This document shows positions 18,741-26,524 of a stretch of DNA of 64,000 bases, in pieces. The first letter of the stretch is position 1, and each line of letters opens with the position of its first letter. The DNA lies in NCBI RefSeq assembly GCF_001984215.1, contig NZ_CP019420.1, positions 4,092,001-4,156,000 of the forward strand, read 5' to 3'. The notes under the pieces are model-generated. The model was given only the letters and a program-made list of their open reading frames with translations. It made no database searches and was not told the origin of the DNA. The DNA comes from Mycobacterium sp. MS1601 (lineage in GTDB: Bacteria > Actinomycetota > Actinomycetes > Mycobacteriales > Mycobacteriaceae). Made by a program: the position numbers and the translations under genes.

Positions 18741-19949
18741 ATGACCAGTGCTGACGTAGTGGTGGTCGGCGGTGGCACCGTCGGTTCGTGGACGGCGGTG
18801 CTACTGGCCGACAGTGGCGTGAAAAACGTGACCCTGCTGGAATCGTCGACGCTGGGAGACGGTGCCAGCAGCCGAGCCGCGGGCATGGTGCGGGCCCAGG
18901 GCGGCACCGAGACCGCCATCAGGCTCGGCATGCGATCCCAGGATTTCTACCGGGCCAGCGGTGACCGCTTCCCGGTGGACTGCGGCTTCGTCGCCCAGGG
19001 CTATCTGATGCCGTGCTTCAGCGATGCCGAGGTGGCGCAGGCGCAGGCGCGCATCGACTTACAGCACCGGCTGGGCCTGGATGTGCAGTGGTTGGACTCC
19101 GATGATCTCGACGCTCGGGACACCGGGTTGGCCCCTGGTGTGACGATGGGCGCCTCCTACGCACCGGGCGACGGCTACATCGATGCACCGCGCAATGTCC
19201 TGGCCTATACCGCCGCGCTCACGGCGCACCGTGTTGATGTGCGCGAGCGGTGCGCGTTCACCGGGCTGCGCACCAGCGGGGGACAGGTGGTGGGGGTGGA
19301 CACCTCCGAGGGCCCCATCGATACCGAACGCGTGGTGCTCACCGGTGGTCCGCAGCTGGCCGACGTCGGTGCGGCTGCCGGCGGGCGCGTGCATGCAGGC
19401 GGCACCCGTCACCAGGTGGTGGTCACCGCACCGCTGCCCGCGGGCAACGTCCATCAGCTGCCTATGGTCTTCGATGTGGTGTCCGGAATCTATTGGCGAC
19501 CAGGTGAATTCGGTGGTCTGCTGTGGGGGATGAGCAATCCCGATGAGGCGCCTGGCCTGGCAACGGAGTTCGACTGGACGTACTACGCGAAGGCGTACAG
19601 TCGCATGGAGGAGCTGTATCCGGCGGTGCGGGGCCTCGGTCTGCGTCGCACGTGGGCGGCCACCATCGACTACACGCCCGATCATCTGCCGATCCTCGGC
19701 CCGCTGCTCACCGAGGACGGGCCTGTCGAGGGCACCGTGGTGGCAAGCGCGGCCGGGCACGGCATGATGTGGGGTCCGGCCGTCGCCGAAGCGGCCGCCG
19801 ACCTCACCACCACCGGCGGATGCACCTGGTTGGACCTGACCGACCTGGGACTCGACCGCTTCGATGCCGACGGACGCAGCCGGGTCGAGCCTGAGCCGAT
19901 CTCTCTTCCGTTCCCGGAAACTGTTACCCAAGAAAGGGTCTCGTCGTGA
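18741..19949 (+). CDS. FAD-dependent amine/amino acid oxidoreductase (DAO family)
   Basis: This protein of 402 residues has a DAO fold. The N-terminal dinucleotide site is ADVVVVGGGTVGSWTAVLLADSG with an acidic ESST at the end of strand 2, and the C-terminal FAD segment is YTPDHLPILGPL...SAAGHGMMWGPAVAEAAADL. Relatives are sarcosine, dimethylglycine and glycine oxidases or D-amino acid dehydrogenases, so oxidation of a primary or secondary amine is likely. ATG 18741 is chosen over ATG 18723 because it fits the family N-terminus and clears the operator. The stop overlaps the cupin start (GTGA), so the two are coupled. Confidence 0.85.
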   Translation: MTSADVVVVGGGTVGSWTAVLLADSGVKNVTLLESSTLGDGASSRAAGMVRAQGGTETAIRLGMRSQDFYRASGDRFPVDCGFVAQGYLMPCFSDAEVAQAQARIDLQHRLGLDVQWLDSDDLDARDTGLAPGVTMGASYAPGDGYIDAPRNVLAYTAALTAHRVDVRERCAFTGLRTSGGQVVGVDTSEGPIDTERVVLTGGPQLADVGAAAGGRVHAGGTRHQVVVTAPLPAGNVHQLPMVFDVVSGIYWRPGEFGGLLWGMSNPDEAPGLATEFDWTYYAKAYSRMEELYPAVRGLGLRRTWAATIDYTPDHLPILGPLLTEDGPVEGTVVASAAGHGMMWGPAVAEAAADLTTTGGCTWLDLTDLGLDRFDADGRSRVEPEPISLPFPETVTQERVSS

Positions 19950-20293
19950 CACAAGCAGATCTGACGCCCATCCTGGCCGGTGCTGCCGGCGCCGATCTCG
20001 AGGACTGGGGACCGTTGGCCGAGGCCACCGGAGACCCGATGGCCACCTATGGAGTCGAGGTGTGGGTCGACGGTGATCTGTCTGCCGGTATCTGGGAATG
20101 CGAACCGGGACCGTCACATTGGACGCTGGAGACCAACGAGGTCATCTATCTGGTGGCCGGTTCCATGACCGTCACACCGGACGGTGGGTCGCCGAAGACG
20201 GTGCGCACCGGCGATGTCGCGGTGTTTCCCAAGGGGTGGACGGGCACCTGGGAGATCCACGACACCGTCCGCAAGGTCTACTCGATCTTCTGA
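19946..20293 (+). CDS. Small cupin (DUF861/Cupin_3) protein
   Basis: This 115-residue protein is a single Cupin_3 barrel: GIWECEPGPSHWTLETNEVIYLVAGSMTVTPDGG, then VRTGDVAVFPKGWTGTWEIHDTVRKVYSIF. The motif resembles the half-cupin of (S)-ureidoglycine aminohydrolase and of unknown cupins in amine clusters. His39-like and Glu residues that could bind metal are present (SHWTLE). It overlaps the FAD oxidoreductase by four bases, so it probably acts on the same pathway, perhaps binding or hydrolysing an imine product. Confidence 0.8.
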   Translation: MTQADLTPILAGAAGADLEDWGPLAEATGDPMATYGVEVWVDGDLSAGIWECEPGPSHWTLETNEVIYLVAGSMTVTPDGGSPKTVRTGDVAVFPKGWTGTWEIHDTVRKVYSIF

Positions 20294-20316
20294 CCGACGC
20301 GCGCCGTACGTCGGTC
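20292..20316 (+). terminator. Stem-loop after the cupin gene
   Basis: GACCGACG at 20292-20299 pairs with CGTCGGTC at 20309-20316 around a nine-base loop. It starts in the cupin stop codon and lies between the cupin and the convergent ABC permease. No T tract is seen. Confidence 0.5.
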
Positions 20317-20412
20317 GCGACGACCCCTGGTGACAGCGCGTCACTCCGAGGCGGGTTTTGACGCGGCATTCCGCCCGGTGGTGACTGCGTGTCACGGATG
20401 TGGTCTCGGGCG

Positions 20413-21684
20413 TCAGCTCAGGCCTGTCGCGGAGCGGCGGCGCCGGGAGATGGCGTCGACGCTGGCGGCCAGCAGCAGCACACCACCGGTGACCAGGAAG
20501 TTGATGTACGAGGACTGGTTCAGCAGTCCGAGCCCGTTGGCGATGGTGGCCACCACCACGCCGCCGATCACCGCGTCCAGCGCCCGACCCCTGCCGCCGA
20601 AGAGGCTGGTACCGCCGATCACTGCCGCACCCACGGCATACAGCAGGGTGTTGCCCGCGCCGGAGGACGCCGACACCTTGCCCGCATAGGACGCCGCGAT
20701 GATGCCGGAGAGCGCTGCCAGCGACGAGCACACCACGAACACCGACACCCGGATCCGGGCCACCGAGATGCCCGCGCGCCGCGCCGCCTCCGCGTTACCG
20801 CCGACGGCGTAGATGTGCCGGCCGTAGGCGGTGCGGTTGAGCACCAGCGTCAACACGATGAGCAGCACCAGGATCAACGGCAGAACGTAAGGGATACCGC
20901 TGATCTGGACATTGGCGTTCACGGCGCGGTTGACGCTGAGGATGTAGGTGACCCCGAGAACCACCAGTGCGACGGCCGCGATGCGCACACCCACCACCCC
21001 GATCGGCGGGTGCGCCAGCCGCAGCGCGCTCTTGCGGCGGTACTGGAACAGCTCCAGCGCCGCGAAGCCGAGCACCACTACCAGCGCCAGTGCCCATCCG
21101 GCGGTCACCGGCAGGTTGGTGATGGTCATTCCGCGAATCACCGGGTCGTCCACCCGCGCCGAGCCGCCCTCACCGATCATCTTGAGGGTCACGCCCTGCA
21201 GGCCGAGGAAGAACGCCAGCGTCACGACGAACGACGGGATGCCGAGCCGGGCGCGCAGCAGGCCGATCGCCAGCCCGATCACCGCGCCGCAGGCGATGGC
21301 CAGCACGACGGCCAGCCACCAGGGCCAGTTCAGGTTGACGATGGTCAACGCCATGGCGCAGGCCGATACGCCGCCGGCCACGCCTGCCGACAGGTCGATG
21401 TCTCCGAGCAGCAGCACGAACACCAAACCCATTGCCAGCACACAGATCGAGCCGGCCTGGGTGATCAGGTTGGCCAGATTGAGTGCCGACAGGAACCGGT
21501 CGTTGGCCAGTCCGAAGATCACGAACAGGACCACCAGACCGAGGACAGCGGGCAGTGAGCCCATGTCGCCGCCGCGGACGCGCTGAAGGTAGCTGCGCGC
21601 CGCGGCGCCCAGGGTCTGGTCGTTACGGGTGTCGCCGGCGAAGTCGGCGTCTGCCAACGTGACGTCCGGACGCACACTGGTCAT
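20413..21684 (-). CDS. Sugar ABC transporter permease (ribose/xylose type)
   Basis: This 423-residue permease of the BPD_transp_2 family has about ten transmembrane helices. The typical segments are ALNLANLITQAGSICVLAMGLVFVLLLGDIDLSAG near residue 70-105 and AVGAAVIGGTSLFGGRGRALDAVIGGVVVATIANGLGLL near the end. It forms the membrane channel for the ATPase and binding protein encoded just upstream. ATG 21684 has AAGGAG before it. With xylA and a ROK repressor next door, xylose is the likely substrate (XylH role). Confidence 0.88.
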   Translation of the reverse strand: MTSVRPDVTLADADFAGDTRNDQTLGAAARSYLQRVRGGDMGSLPAVLGLVVLFVIFGLANDRFLSALNLANLITQAGSICVLAMGLVFVLLLGDIDLSAGVAGGVSACAMALTIVNLNWPWWLAVVLAIACGAVIGLAIGLLRARLGIPSFVVTLAFFLGLQGVTLKMIGEGGSARVDDPVIRGMTITNLPVTAGWALALVVVLGFAALELFQYRRKSALRLAHPPIGVVGVRIAAVALVVLGVTYILSVNRAVNANVQISGIPYVLPLILVLLIVLTLVLNRTAYGRHIYAVGGNAEAARRAGISVARIRVSVFVVCSSLAALSGIIAASYAGKVSASSGAGNTLLYAVGAAVIGGTSLFGGRGRALDAVIGGVVVATIANGLGLLNQSSYINFLVTGGVLLLAASVDAISRRRRSATGLS

Positions 21685-21695
21685 GTTGTGCTCCT

Positions 21696-22481
21696 TCACA
21701 GAGATTCTGCGGCTGTCGCAGGTGTCAGACCCAAACTGCCGGACCGTCCCGCGGTGATGAGTTCGACGATCTGGCTGTGGCTGACCTCGGAGGCCTTGAC
21801 GTCGGCGGCCACCCGGCCGAGGTACAGGGCACAGATGCGGTCGGCCACCTCGAAGACGTCAACCATGTTGTGCGAGATCAGCACCACGCCGAGGCCCTGA
21901 TCGGCCAGACGGCGTACCAGGTCGATCACCTGCCGGGTCTGGGCGACACCCAGGGCGGCCGTCGGTTCGTCGAGCAGCACCACTTTGGAGTTCCACAGCA
22001 CCGACTTGGCGATGGCCACCGTCTGCCGTTGGCCGCCGGACAGGCTGGAGACGGTCTGGCGCACGGATTTTACCGTCCGCACCGACAGCGACGCCAAGGC
22101 CTTGCGGGCCATGGTCTCCATCCGCGCTTCGTCCAGGAGGCCCCGCCGTTTGATCTCCCGGCCCAGGAACATGTTCTCGACGATGTCGAGGTTGTCGCAC
22201 AGCGCCAGATCCTGGTACACGACCTCGACGCCAAGTGCGGCAACGTCGTTGGGGCCGTGCACCGTCACCGGAGTTCCTTCGAAGAGGTACTGACCGCTGT
22301 CGATGGGGTGGATGCCCGCGATGGCCTTGACCAACGTCGACTTGCCCGCGCCGTTGTCACCGACCAGCGCGGTGACCTCCCCGGGGTACACCTGGAAGTC
22401 GACATCGTGCAGCACGTGCACCACACCGAAACTCTTGTTGACGCTGCGCAATTCGAGTATCGGCTCGACCGCCTCACTCAT
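21696..22481 (-). CDS. Sugar ABC transporter ATPase (xylose type)
   Basis: This 261-residue ATPase has a single nucleotide-binding domain: Walker A GDNGAGKST at 41-49, signature SSLSGGQRQTV near 145, Walker B VVLLDEPTAALG near 168 and the switch histidine in LISHNM. Ribose and xylose importers usually carry a duplicated two-domain ATPase, so this one works as a homodimer like the FrcA-type and MglA-half proteins of actinobacteria. It starts seven bases after the binding protein stop and ends 12 bases before the permease start. Confidence 0.9.
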   Translation of the reverse strand: MSEAVEPILELRSVNKSFGVVHVLHDVDFQVYPGEVTALVGDNGAGKSTLVKAIAGIHPIDSGQYLFEGTPVTVHGPNDVAALGVEVVYQDLALCDNLDIVENMFLGREIKRRGLLDEARMETMARKALASLSVRTVKSVRQTVSSLSGGQRQTVAIAKSVLWNSKVVLLDEPTAALGVAQTRQVIDLVRRLADQGLGVVLISHNMVDVFEVADRICALYLGRVAADVKASEVSHSQIVELITAGRSGSLGLTPATAAESL

Positions 22482-22487
22482 GGGGTG

Positions 22488-23579
22488 TCAGACTCCCGCC
22501 TCGGTGCACATGGCCGCGAACTGCCCGGCGCACACTTCTTCCTTGGACTGGCCGCCGTCGTCGAACACCACGTTCATGTTCTCTTTGGTGATGGACTTCG
22601 GCGTCAGGAGCACCGACGGCACGTCGCGGCCGCCCTGGTCGTCACGCGAGGTGTTGTTGGTCTCGGGCTCTTGGCCGTTGGCCAGCGCGATGGCGGCCTC
22701 GGCCAGCGCACCGGCTTCCTCGGTGGCCGACTTGTACACCGACATGCACTGGGTCCCGGCCAGGATGTTCTGCAGGCCTTCGACGGTGGCGTCCTGTCCC
22801 GTGACGGGCACCTGCCCGGCGCGCTGATTCTTCTCCAGGATCGAGATGACCGAGCCGGCTAGGCCGTCGTTGGCGGCGTACACGCCGTCGATGCGCCCGT
22901 CTGCGGCGGTGTACATCTGCTCGAAGATGGTGACGGCTTCGTCGTTGTCCCAATCGGGTACGGCCTGTTCGCCGACGATGGTGATTCCGGGGGTGCCGTC
23001 GATGACGGAATGTGCCCCGCTGGAGAACAGGGTGGCGTTGTTGTCGGTGGGAGATCCGTTGAGGAACACCACGTTAGCGGTGGGTCGCCCGCCCAGGCAG
23101 TCCACCAGCCCCTGGCCCTGCAGCTCACCGACGACGGTGTTGTCGAACGAGATGTACACATCCGCCGATCCGCCGAGCGTCAGGCGGTCGTAGTCGATGG
23201 TCTTGACGCCTTGGGAGGCTGCCTTCTGCTGGATGGCCGCGCCGCTGTCGGAGTCCAGGTTCACGATCGCGAGCACGGTCACCCCGTCGGCGATCATGCC
23301 GTCGGCGATGGTGGTCATGGTGTCCGCGGAACCCTCGGCGTTCTGGATGGTGTACTCGACACCGGCCTCCTTGAACGCGGCCTCCAGCGCCGGGCGGTCC
23401 TTGGTCTCCCACCGCACCGAGGACTTGGTGTCGGGCAGGATGACACCGATCTTGCCGGCGCCGGTGGCGTCGGGGCTGCTGGAGCCTCCGCCGGACCCCG
23501 AGTCGCTGCTGCTGCACGCGCTGAGCGTCAGGCCGGTTCCGAGAACAGTCGCGACGAGCAAGGCACTGGTTCGATTCAC
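22488..23579 (-). CDS. Sugar-binding lipoprotein of the xylose ABC transporter
   Basis: This 363-residue periplasmic-binding protein of the ribose/xylose class has a lipoprotein signal (LLVATVLGTGLTLSAC, lipid-bearing Cys22) followed by a Ser/Gly-rich linker. The binding domain begins KIGVILPDTKSSVRWETKDRPALEAAFKEAG and includes GVYAANDGLAGSVISIL and VPVTGQDATVEGLQNILAG, typical of XylF/ChvE. GTG 23579 is chosen because a GGAGG site precedes it. It is the first gene of the transport operon; a palindrome at 23634-23654 sits in its promoter. Confidence 0.9.
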   Translation of the reverse strand: MNRTSALLVATVLGTGLTLSACSSSDSGSGGGSSSPDATGAGKIGVILPDTKSSVRWETKDRPALEAAFKEAGVEYTIQNAEGSADTMTTIADGMIADGVTVLAIVNLDSDSGAAIQQKAASQGVKTIDYDRLTLGGSADVYISFDNTVVGELQGQGLVDCLGGRPTANVVFLNGSPTDNNATLFSSGAHSVIDGTPGITIVGEQAVPDWDNDEAVTIFEQMYTAADGRIDGVYAANDGLAGSVISILEKNQRAGQVPVTGQDATVEGLQNILAGTQCMSVYKSATEEAGALAEAAIALANGQEPETNNTSRDDQGGRDVPSVLLTPKSITKENMNVVFDDGGQSKEEVCAGQFAAMCTEAGV

Positions 23580-23633
23580 GAAAATCGCCTCCGAATAGGT
23601 GGTTGCGGGCACGGAGGCACAGAACCCCCGACG

Positions 23634-23654
23634 TTTGTTCTTTCAGGCAACATA
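23634..23654. promoter_or_regulatory. ROK/XylR-type operator upstream of the sugar-binding protein
   Basis: TTTGTTC-N7-CAACATA matches the perfect palindrome TATGTTC-N7-GAACATA at 24994-25014 in 12 of 14 arm positions and has the same 7-base spacer. It lies 55 bases upstream of the transport operon start. I infer that the adjacent ROK protein binds both. Confidence 0.65.
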
Positions 23655-23713
23655 TAACGTGACGTGCATCACGTCCAGGATTCAGTTGTGCGGATGTTCG
23701 GACAAGCCTCGAA

Positions 23714-24937
23714 TCACCGGGCGCCCATCAAGTGCTCGATCGCCAACTGGTTGAGTGCCACGAAGTTGCCGCCGCGGCCGCCGAAATACGGTTCCGGGTC
23801 GAACTGCTCGTAGGCCGTCGGATCGGCCAGCAGGTCGGTGTACGTCTCGCCGGAGTTCAGCGTGGGTTCGCGCAGCTCGGGCACCCGTGCTGCGGCCAGT
23901 GCCTCGATCACTGCGGGGTCGGACCGGAAGGCCCGGGCCCGTTGCCGCAGCAGCAGATACATCCGCATGTTCGCCGCCGCCGAGGCCCACACCCCGTCGA
24001 TGTCCTCGGTGCGGCTGGGCTTGTAGTCGAAGTGGCGTGGGCCGTCGTAGGCCTGCCCACCGTCGGGGCCGCCATGCTCCAACAGGTCCACCAGGGCGAA
24101 GGCGTTGCCCAGGTCGCCGTGGCCGAAGACCAGGTCCTGGTCGAACTTGATGCCGCGTTGGCCGTTGAGATCGATGTGGAACAGCTTGCCGCTGTAGAGG
24201 GTCTGGGCGATGCCGTGCATGAAGTTCAGCCCGGACATTTGCTCGTGGCCGGTTTCGGGGTTGACGCCCACCAGCTCCGGATGGGCGAGGGTCTCGATGA
24301 AGGCCAGTGCATGCCCGACCGTGGGCAGCAGGATGTCGCCGCGTGGCTCGTTGGGCTTGGGTTCGATGGCGAAGCGCAGGCCGATGCTCTGGTCGGTCAC
24401 GTACTCACACAGCAGGTCCATGGCTTCGCGATAGCGTGCCAGCGCGGCTTGGACGTCTTTGGCGGAGTCGTACTCGCTGCCTTCGCGACCGCCCCACAAC
24501 ACGAAGGTCTGCGCTCCCAGTTCGGCGGCCAGGTCGATGTTGCGCAGGACCTTGCGCAGTGCGTAGCGGCGCACCGCCCGGTCATTGCTGGTGAAACCGC
24601 CGTCCTTGAACACCGGTTGGGTGAACAGGTTGGTGGTCACCATCGGCACCACGAGTCCGTTGGCCGCCAGCGCTGAGGTGAGTCGTGCCAGCAGCCTGCT
24701 GCGTTCGGACTCGGAGCTGCCGAACGGGATCACGTCGTCGTCGTGGAAGGTCAGGCCGTAGGCGCCGAGTTCGGCGAGCCGCTCGATGGCTTCGACCACA
24801 TCGAGTGCGGGTCGGGTGGCGACGCCGAACGGGTCGGCGCCCGGCCAGCCGACCGTCCACAGTCCGAACGAGAATTTGTCTTTCGCCTCGGGTGTCAGCT
24901 GGTGGGCGCGCGCGACGCCGGACTCCAGAACCGTCAT
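23714..24937 (-). CDS. xylA: Xylose isomerase
   Basis: This 407-residue TIM-barrel enzyme converts D-xylose to D-xylulose. The signature residues are present: [13 protein letters not shown] with the catalytic His near residue 64, [40 protein letters not shown] with metal ligand Glu, and [23 protein letters not shown] with metal-binding Asp and His. Length and order match the actinobacterial XylA type. The ATG at 24937 has GAGGAG upstream; the longer open frame lies over the divergent promoter. No xylulokinase is in the window. Confidence 0.95.
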   Translation of the reverse strand: MTVLESGVARAHQLTPEAKDKFSFGLWTVGWPGADPFGVATRPALDVVEAIERLAELGAYGLTFHDDDVIPFGSSESERSRLLARLTSALAANGLVVPMVTTNLFTQPVFKDGGFTSNDRAVRRYALRKVLRNIDLAAELGAQTFVLWGGREGSEYDSAKDVQAALARYREAMDLLCEYVTDQSIGLRFAIEPKPNEPRGDILLPTVGHALAFIETLAHPELVGVNPETGHEQMSGLNFMHGIAQTLYSGKLFHIDLNGQRGIKFDQDLVFGHGDLGNAFALVDLLEHGGPDGGQAYDGPRHFDYKPSRTEDIDGVWASAAANMRMYLLLRQRARAFRSDPAVIEALAAARVPELREPTLNSGETYTDLLADPTAYEQFDPEPYFGGRGGNFVALNQLAIEHLMGAR

Positions 24938-24993
24938 GATGGTGCTCCTCGGGCCTTCCGCGTTGTTTCGGCGGGCTTGGATGAAACGACTTA

Positions 24994-25014
24994 TATGTTC
25001 TGCGAGCGAACATA
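24994..25014. promoter_or_regulatory. ROK/XylR-type operator between xylA and its repressor gene
   Basis: TATGTTC at 24994-25000 and GAACATA at 25008-25014 form perfect 7-bp arms around seven bases in the 127-bp divergent promoter. A near copy lies before the transporter operon. Confidence 0.72.
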
Positions 25015-25064
25015 AGATGTGGGCTGCGCCACTGTCAAGGGTGGTGTGCGAGAGAAAGAGGGCA

Positions 25065-26234
25065 ATGGACCGGACCGGAGAACGCCGCGCCACGCGGGTG
25101 GGGACCAGCACCGATGACGTCCGTCGGCGCAACCTGTCCAGTGTTCTCACGCTTGTCCACCATCACCGGGCACTCAGTCGCGCCGAACTCACCAGGCGCA
25201 CCGGACTGTCCCGGTCCACGGTCAAAGACCTGGTGGAGGAGTTGGTGACCCGCGGCTTGGTCGAGGAGTCACCCGCGCCCGCAATCGCCCAGGTGGGCAG
25301 GCCCAGCCCGATCGTCAGTCCGGGAAACCAGGTGCTGGCGGTGGCGGTCACCCCTGAGGTCGACGCGATCACAGTCGGCGTCGTAGGACTGGGCGGGCTG
25401 GTGCTGGAGGTGATCCGCCGCCCCACCAATGGGGTGCCCACCGGTGAGGAGGCGGTGAAGATCGCCGTCGAGCTGATCGAGCAGATCCGGGCAGGACTCG
25501 CGCCGGACCAGACGCTGACCGCCGTCGGCGTCGCCGTACCGGGGCTGGTGCACGGCCCGGGCTCCGCCGTGCAGCTGGCACCCAATCTCGACTGGCACAA
25601 CATAGAAATCGGCCAGATGCTCAGCGCAGCAACAGGATTGCCGTGCTGTGCAGCCAACGACGCCAACGTCGGTGCCATCGCCGAGCATCTGTTCGGCAGG
25701 CACGGTAATGCCGATCACCTGATCTACGTCAACGGCGGGCCCAGCGGTATCGGGGCGGGGTTCGTGGTGGCCGGTGGCCTCCTGGAAGGGGTCGCCGGGT
25801 ACGCGGGCGAATTGGGACACACGTACGTCGGTGGTGGCCAAGCCTGCCACTGCGGCAGCGTCGGGTGCTTGGAGACCGAGGTGGCGCAGGCGCCACTGGC
25901 CCGACTGCTGGAGGAATTGGACGGCGCGGCCGAGCCCACCGAGCACAGCGGCGCGGAACTGGACGTGATCAACCGGCAGGCTCGGTCGCTGGCCATTGCG
26001 CTGGGTAACGCGGTGAACATGCTGAACCCGAGATTGATCGTGCTGGGCGGGTTCCTGCGGGTGTTCCCGGCGTACGCATCCGGGGAATTGCGCGACGAAC
26101 TGGCCCGCCGCAGTATGCGGGCGCCCCGCGAGCTGGTGCGGGTGGTGCCGGCGACGCTGGGCGCCGATACGTTGATGATCGGCGCGGCCGAATTGGCGTT
26201 CGCACCGCTTCTGGCCGACCCGGGCAGTGTCTGA
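25065..26234 (+). CDS. ROK-family xylose repressor (XylR-like)
   Basis: This 389-residue protein has an N-terminal winged HTH (about 15-70; [39 protein letters not shown]) and a ROK sugar-binding domain. The ROK zinc motif [10 protein letters not shown] lies at about residues 262-271, and the glucokinase-like [11 protein letters not shown] and [15 protein letters not shown] motifs are present. Proteins of this shape repress xylose genes until sugar binds. ATG 25065 follows AAAGAGGG. It is divergent from xylA and is probably autoregulated through the palindrome in the gap. Confidence 0.9.
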   Translation: MDRTGERRATRVGTSTDDVRRRNLSSVLTLVHHHRALSRAELTRRTGLSRSTVKDLVEELVTRGLVEESPAPAIAQVGRPSPIVSPGNQVLAVAVTPEVDAITVGVVGLGGLVLEVIRRPTNGVPTGEEAVKIAVELIEQIRAGLAPDQTLTAVGVAVPGLVHGPGSAVQLAPNLDWHNIEIGQMLSAATGLPCCAANDANVGAIAEHLFGRHGNADHLIYVNGGPSGIGAGFVVAGGLLEGVAGYAGELGHTYVGGGQACHCGSVGCLETEVAQAPLARLLEELDGAAEPTEHSGAELDVINRQARSLAIALGNAVNMLNPRLIVLGGFLRVFPAYASGELRDELARRSMRAPRELVRVVPATLGADTLMIGAAELAFAPLLADPGSV

Positions 26235-26255
26235 GCTTCACGAACGCTCCCAGGC

Positions 26256-26519
26256 GTGGTTGGTGATGACGTCATCGCCCGCCACCCCAAGACTCTGCAA
26301 AGGCGCCTTGCCGCCGAAGGTGAGACATTCGCCGACATCGTCGACCGGATCCGCCGCGACACCGCGCGACGGCTCCTGCTCAGTACAACACTCGATCTGA
26401 GCCAGCTCCGCCGCCAACTCGGGTACGCCGAACAAAGCGTGCTCACCCGCTCCTGCAAGCGCTGGTTCGGGACGACTCCCAGTGCCTACCGCAACTCCGG
26501 TACTGGGCACCGTGTTTGA
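26256..26519 (+). pseudogene. C-terminal remnant of an AraC-family regulator
   Basis: The 87-residue frame encodes only the end of an AraC/XylS protein, the second helix-turn-helix region: KTLQRRLAAEGETFADIVDRIRRDTARRLLL, then LRRQLGYAEQSVLTRSCKRWFGTTPSAYR. A full protein of this subgroup has about 320-340 residues; the roughly 240-residue sensor half and the first helix-turn-helix are missing. No ribosome-binding site precedes the GTG at 26256. It starts 21 bases after the ROK gene, at the edge of the xylose module, so it is probably a scar of a rearrangement. Confidence 0.8.
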
Positions 26520-26524
26520 CCGTC

